A stretch of 64,000 bases of DNA from contig JAHDVF020000444.1 in NCBI GenBank assembly GCA_022606425.2, positions 434,001 through 498,000 of the forward strand. Direction: 5' to 3'. The first letter of the stretch is position 1, and every line of letters begins with the position of its first letter. The translations under genes and the position numbers were made by a program. This stretch comes from Lepidostoma basale. Its lineage: Eukaryota; Arthropoda; Insecta; Trichoptera; Lepidostomatidae. Under the pieces are notes generated by a model. That model saw only the letters and a program-made list of their open reading frames with translations, searched no databases and was not told the DNA's origin. This document shows positions 62,885 to 64,000 of this stretch, in pieces.

Positions 62885-63355
62885 CAAAACTGTATAAAAC
62901 AATAATCCGAACAGTAGTGACCTATGGATGTGAGGCGTGGACAATGACAGCGAAATCCGCAGAGCGACTAGATACTTTTGAGAGAAGGGTGCTGCGCAGA
63001 ATTCTGGGACCTGTGAATGGCGGTGAAGGCTGGAGAGTACGGCATAATGACGAGCTGTACCATATTTACAAAGCTCCCAGTCTCTCCACACAGGTCAGAC
63101 TGAATAGACTGAGATGGGCCGGTCACGTGCAGAGGATGCCGTCACCCCAAAAAGATTGCTGGAGTGGCACCCAGAAGGTAGAATACCAATTGGACGACCA
63201 AAGCTGCGATGGGAGGATGAAGTTGGGAGATATGGGGCAAGATTGTTAAGAGTGTCAGATTGGAGGGTCGAAGCGGAGGACAGGAGGAGTTGGAGGCGAA
63301 GAATACTAGAGGCTAAGGCTCGATATGGGCTGTAGGGCCATCGAAGAAGAAGAAG
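62885..63355 (+). mobile_element. Family D LINE, 5'-truncated
   Basis: TYGCEAWTMTAKSAERLDTF, ERRVLRRILGPVNGGEGWRV, RLNRLRWAGHVQRM; then a one-base shift near 63140 to PKRLLEWHPEGRIPIGRPKL, RWEDEVGRYG and WRRRILEAKARYGL-stop; then GAAGAAGAAGAAG. Only one frameshift, so relatively young. Confidence 0.9.
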
Positions 63356-64000
63356 ATGAAGTCAAAACTGACCACATTAATGAAAAAATGTGTTTAAATA
63401 TTTATTTTGTATATAAAATAATTAACTATACTGATGAAGGGCTTCTGTGTCTGAAGCACGATCAGTTTCGATAGATTTGACAGAAAGCCACAATATTTCT
63501 ACACACAATTAGCAACAGCAGTAAGTCAGTGAAATTTGGAGAAAACATAATTAATAATCAGATTCCTCCATTTACTCCTTTCTCCTTAAATACCCTTTCT
63601 ACTTTTAATCTTCAAAGCTCCCATTCTCAATAATATTGTCAACTCAAATTAACCAATTATTAGTATCTAGGCATAATATGTCTTTTTAAATGTACGTTTT
63701 TTTTTTCAAAATATAATTTTATATTATCACTTATAATTATTATGTGTTATTATTACTGTTAAAAATTTATTATTAGTTCTTAAAGCAATCAGTCCAGGTA
63801 TTTATTTTAAATTCAAATGTATTGTTTTTTGCATTGTATCGATTTTCAAATGTGTTTTAATGTCTTTCTTTGTTTAGTTTTTTTGTTATATATTTACACC
63901 GGAAGAAGGAGGTCTTCTCCGAAACATTAAGTGGAAAATTAACAGCGTTATTTTTCAATTCCAAAGAGTATTTCAATGAACTTCTACCATGATATTTCAA
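63356..64000. other. AT-rich end of window with two modules
   Basis: CTGATGA-A-GGGC...GTCT-GAAGC at 63431-63456 and CGGAAGA-A-GGAG/CTCC-GAAACATT at 63900-63928, both + strand. The second has a perfect 4-bp hairpin, but GTG where GTH is expected. No gene seen. Confidence 0.45.

Overview
This looks like a window from a large, AT-rich, repeat-laden insect genome. The clearest host gene is a complete four-exon orthologue of Muscle protein 20 (Mp20, a calponin/transgelin-type actin-binding protein; 184 aa) at 18012-20299 on the + strand, with TATA box, arthropod-type initiator, canonical splice sites and poly(A) signals. Its exons are GC-rich at third positions, unlike the surrounding DNA. A second host gene enters from the left only by its last exon (7244-7428, + strand): a GC-rich, Gly-run-containing C-terminus of a protein I do not recognise, whose splice acceptor abuts a 55-bp minisatellite (6733-7240). 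A possible signal-peptide exon at 35770-36009 (-) is much less certain.

Most of the rest is transposable-element debris, usually 5'-truncated. (1) Several non-LTR retrotransposon families represented by 3' ends: family A with a (GTTA)n tail (about 13 copies), families B, C, D and F with GAA-rich tails, a CR1/L2-like family E with an (ATT)n tail, and a jockey/I-like family with a T-rich tandem 3' UTR. (2) DNA transposons: a mariner relic with TA duplication (53068-54360), two hAT-type non-autonomous elements with 8-bp duplications nested in family A LINEs, a 1.9-kb relic with termini TAGGGTGTCCC (31103-33032), and several MITE families. (3) A tRNA-derived SINE in at least four copies.

The most interesting layer is a set of short repeat families, often arranged head-to-head as long palindromes, that share one RNA-like module: CUGAUGA (or close variant), one extra nucleotide, a 3-6 bp hairpin, GAAAC, usually 2-4 nt, then GUU or GUC, then a short segment that pairs with the bases just before CUGAUGA. 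This is the layout of a type I hammerhead ribozyme with minimal stem III, as known from Penelope-like retroelements. In five unrelated families here the stem I sequences differ but remain complementary. No Penelope reverse transcriptase or GIY-YIG domain was recognised, so these would be non-autonomous or terminal remnants.

Layout: 1-6.7 kb repeats and LINE ends; 6.7-7.7 kb minisatellite plus terminal exon; 7.7-17.4 kb SINE, LINEs, MITEs and palindromes; 17.9-20.8 kb Mp20; 20.8-31 kb LINEs, two nested hAT/LINE structures and a 0.6-kb dispersed duplication; 31-33 kb DNA transposon relic; 33-53 kb palindromes, LINEs and a few non-repetitive GC-richer blocks; 53-64 kb mariner, nested LINE/SINE, hAT/LINE and further LINE ends. 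Element boundaries are read by eye and are approximate unless a terminal repeat or target duplication is quoted.
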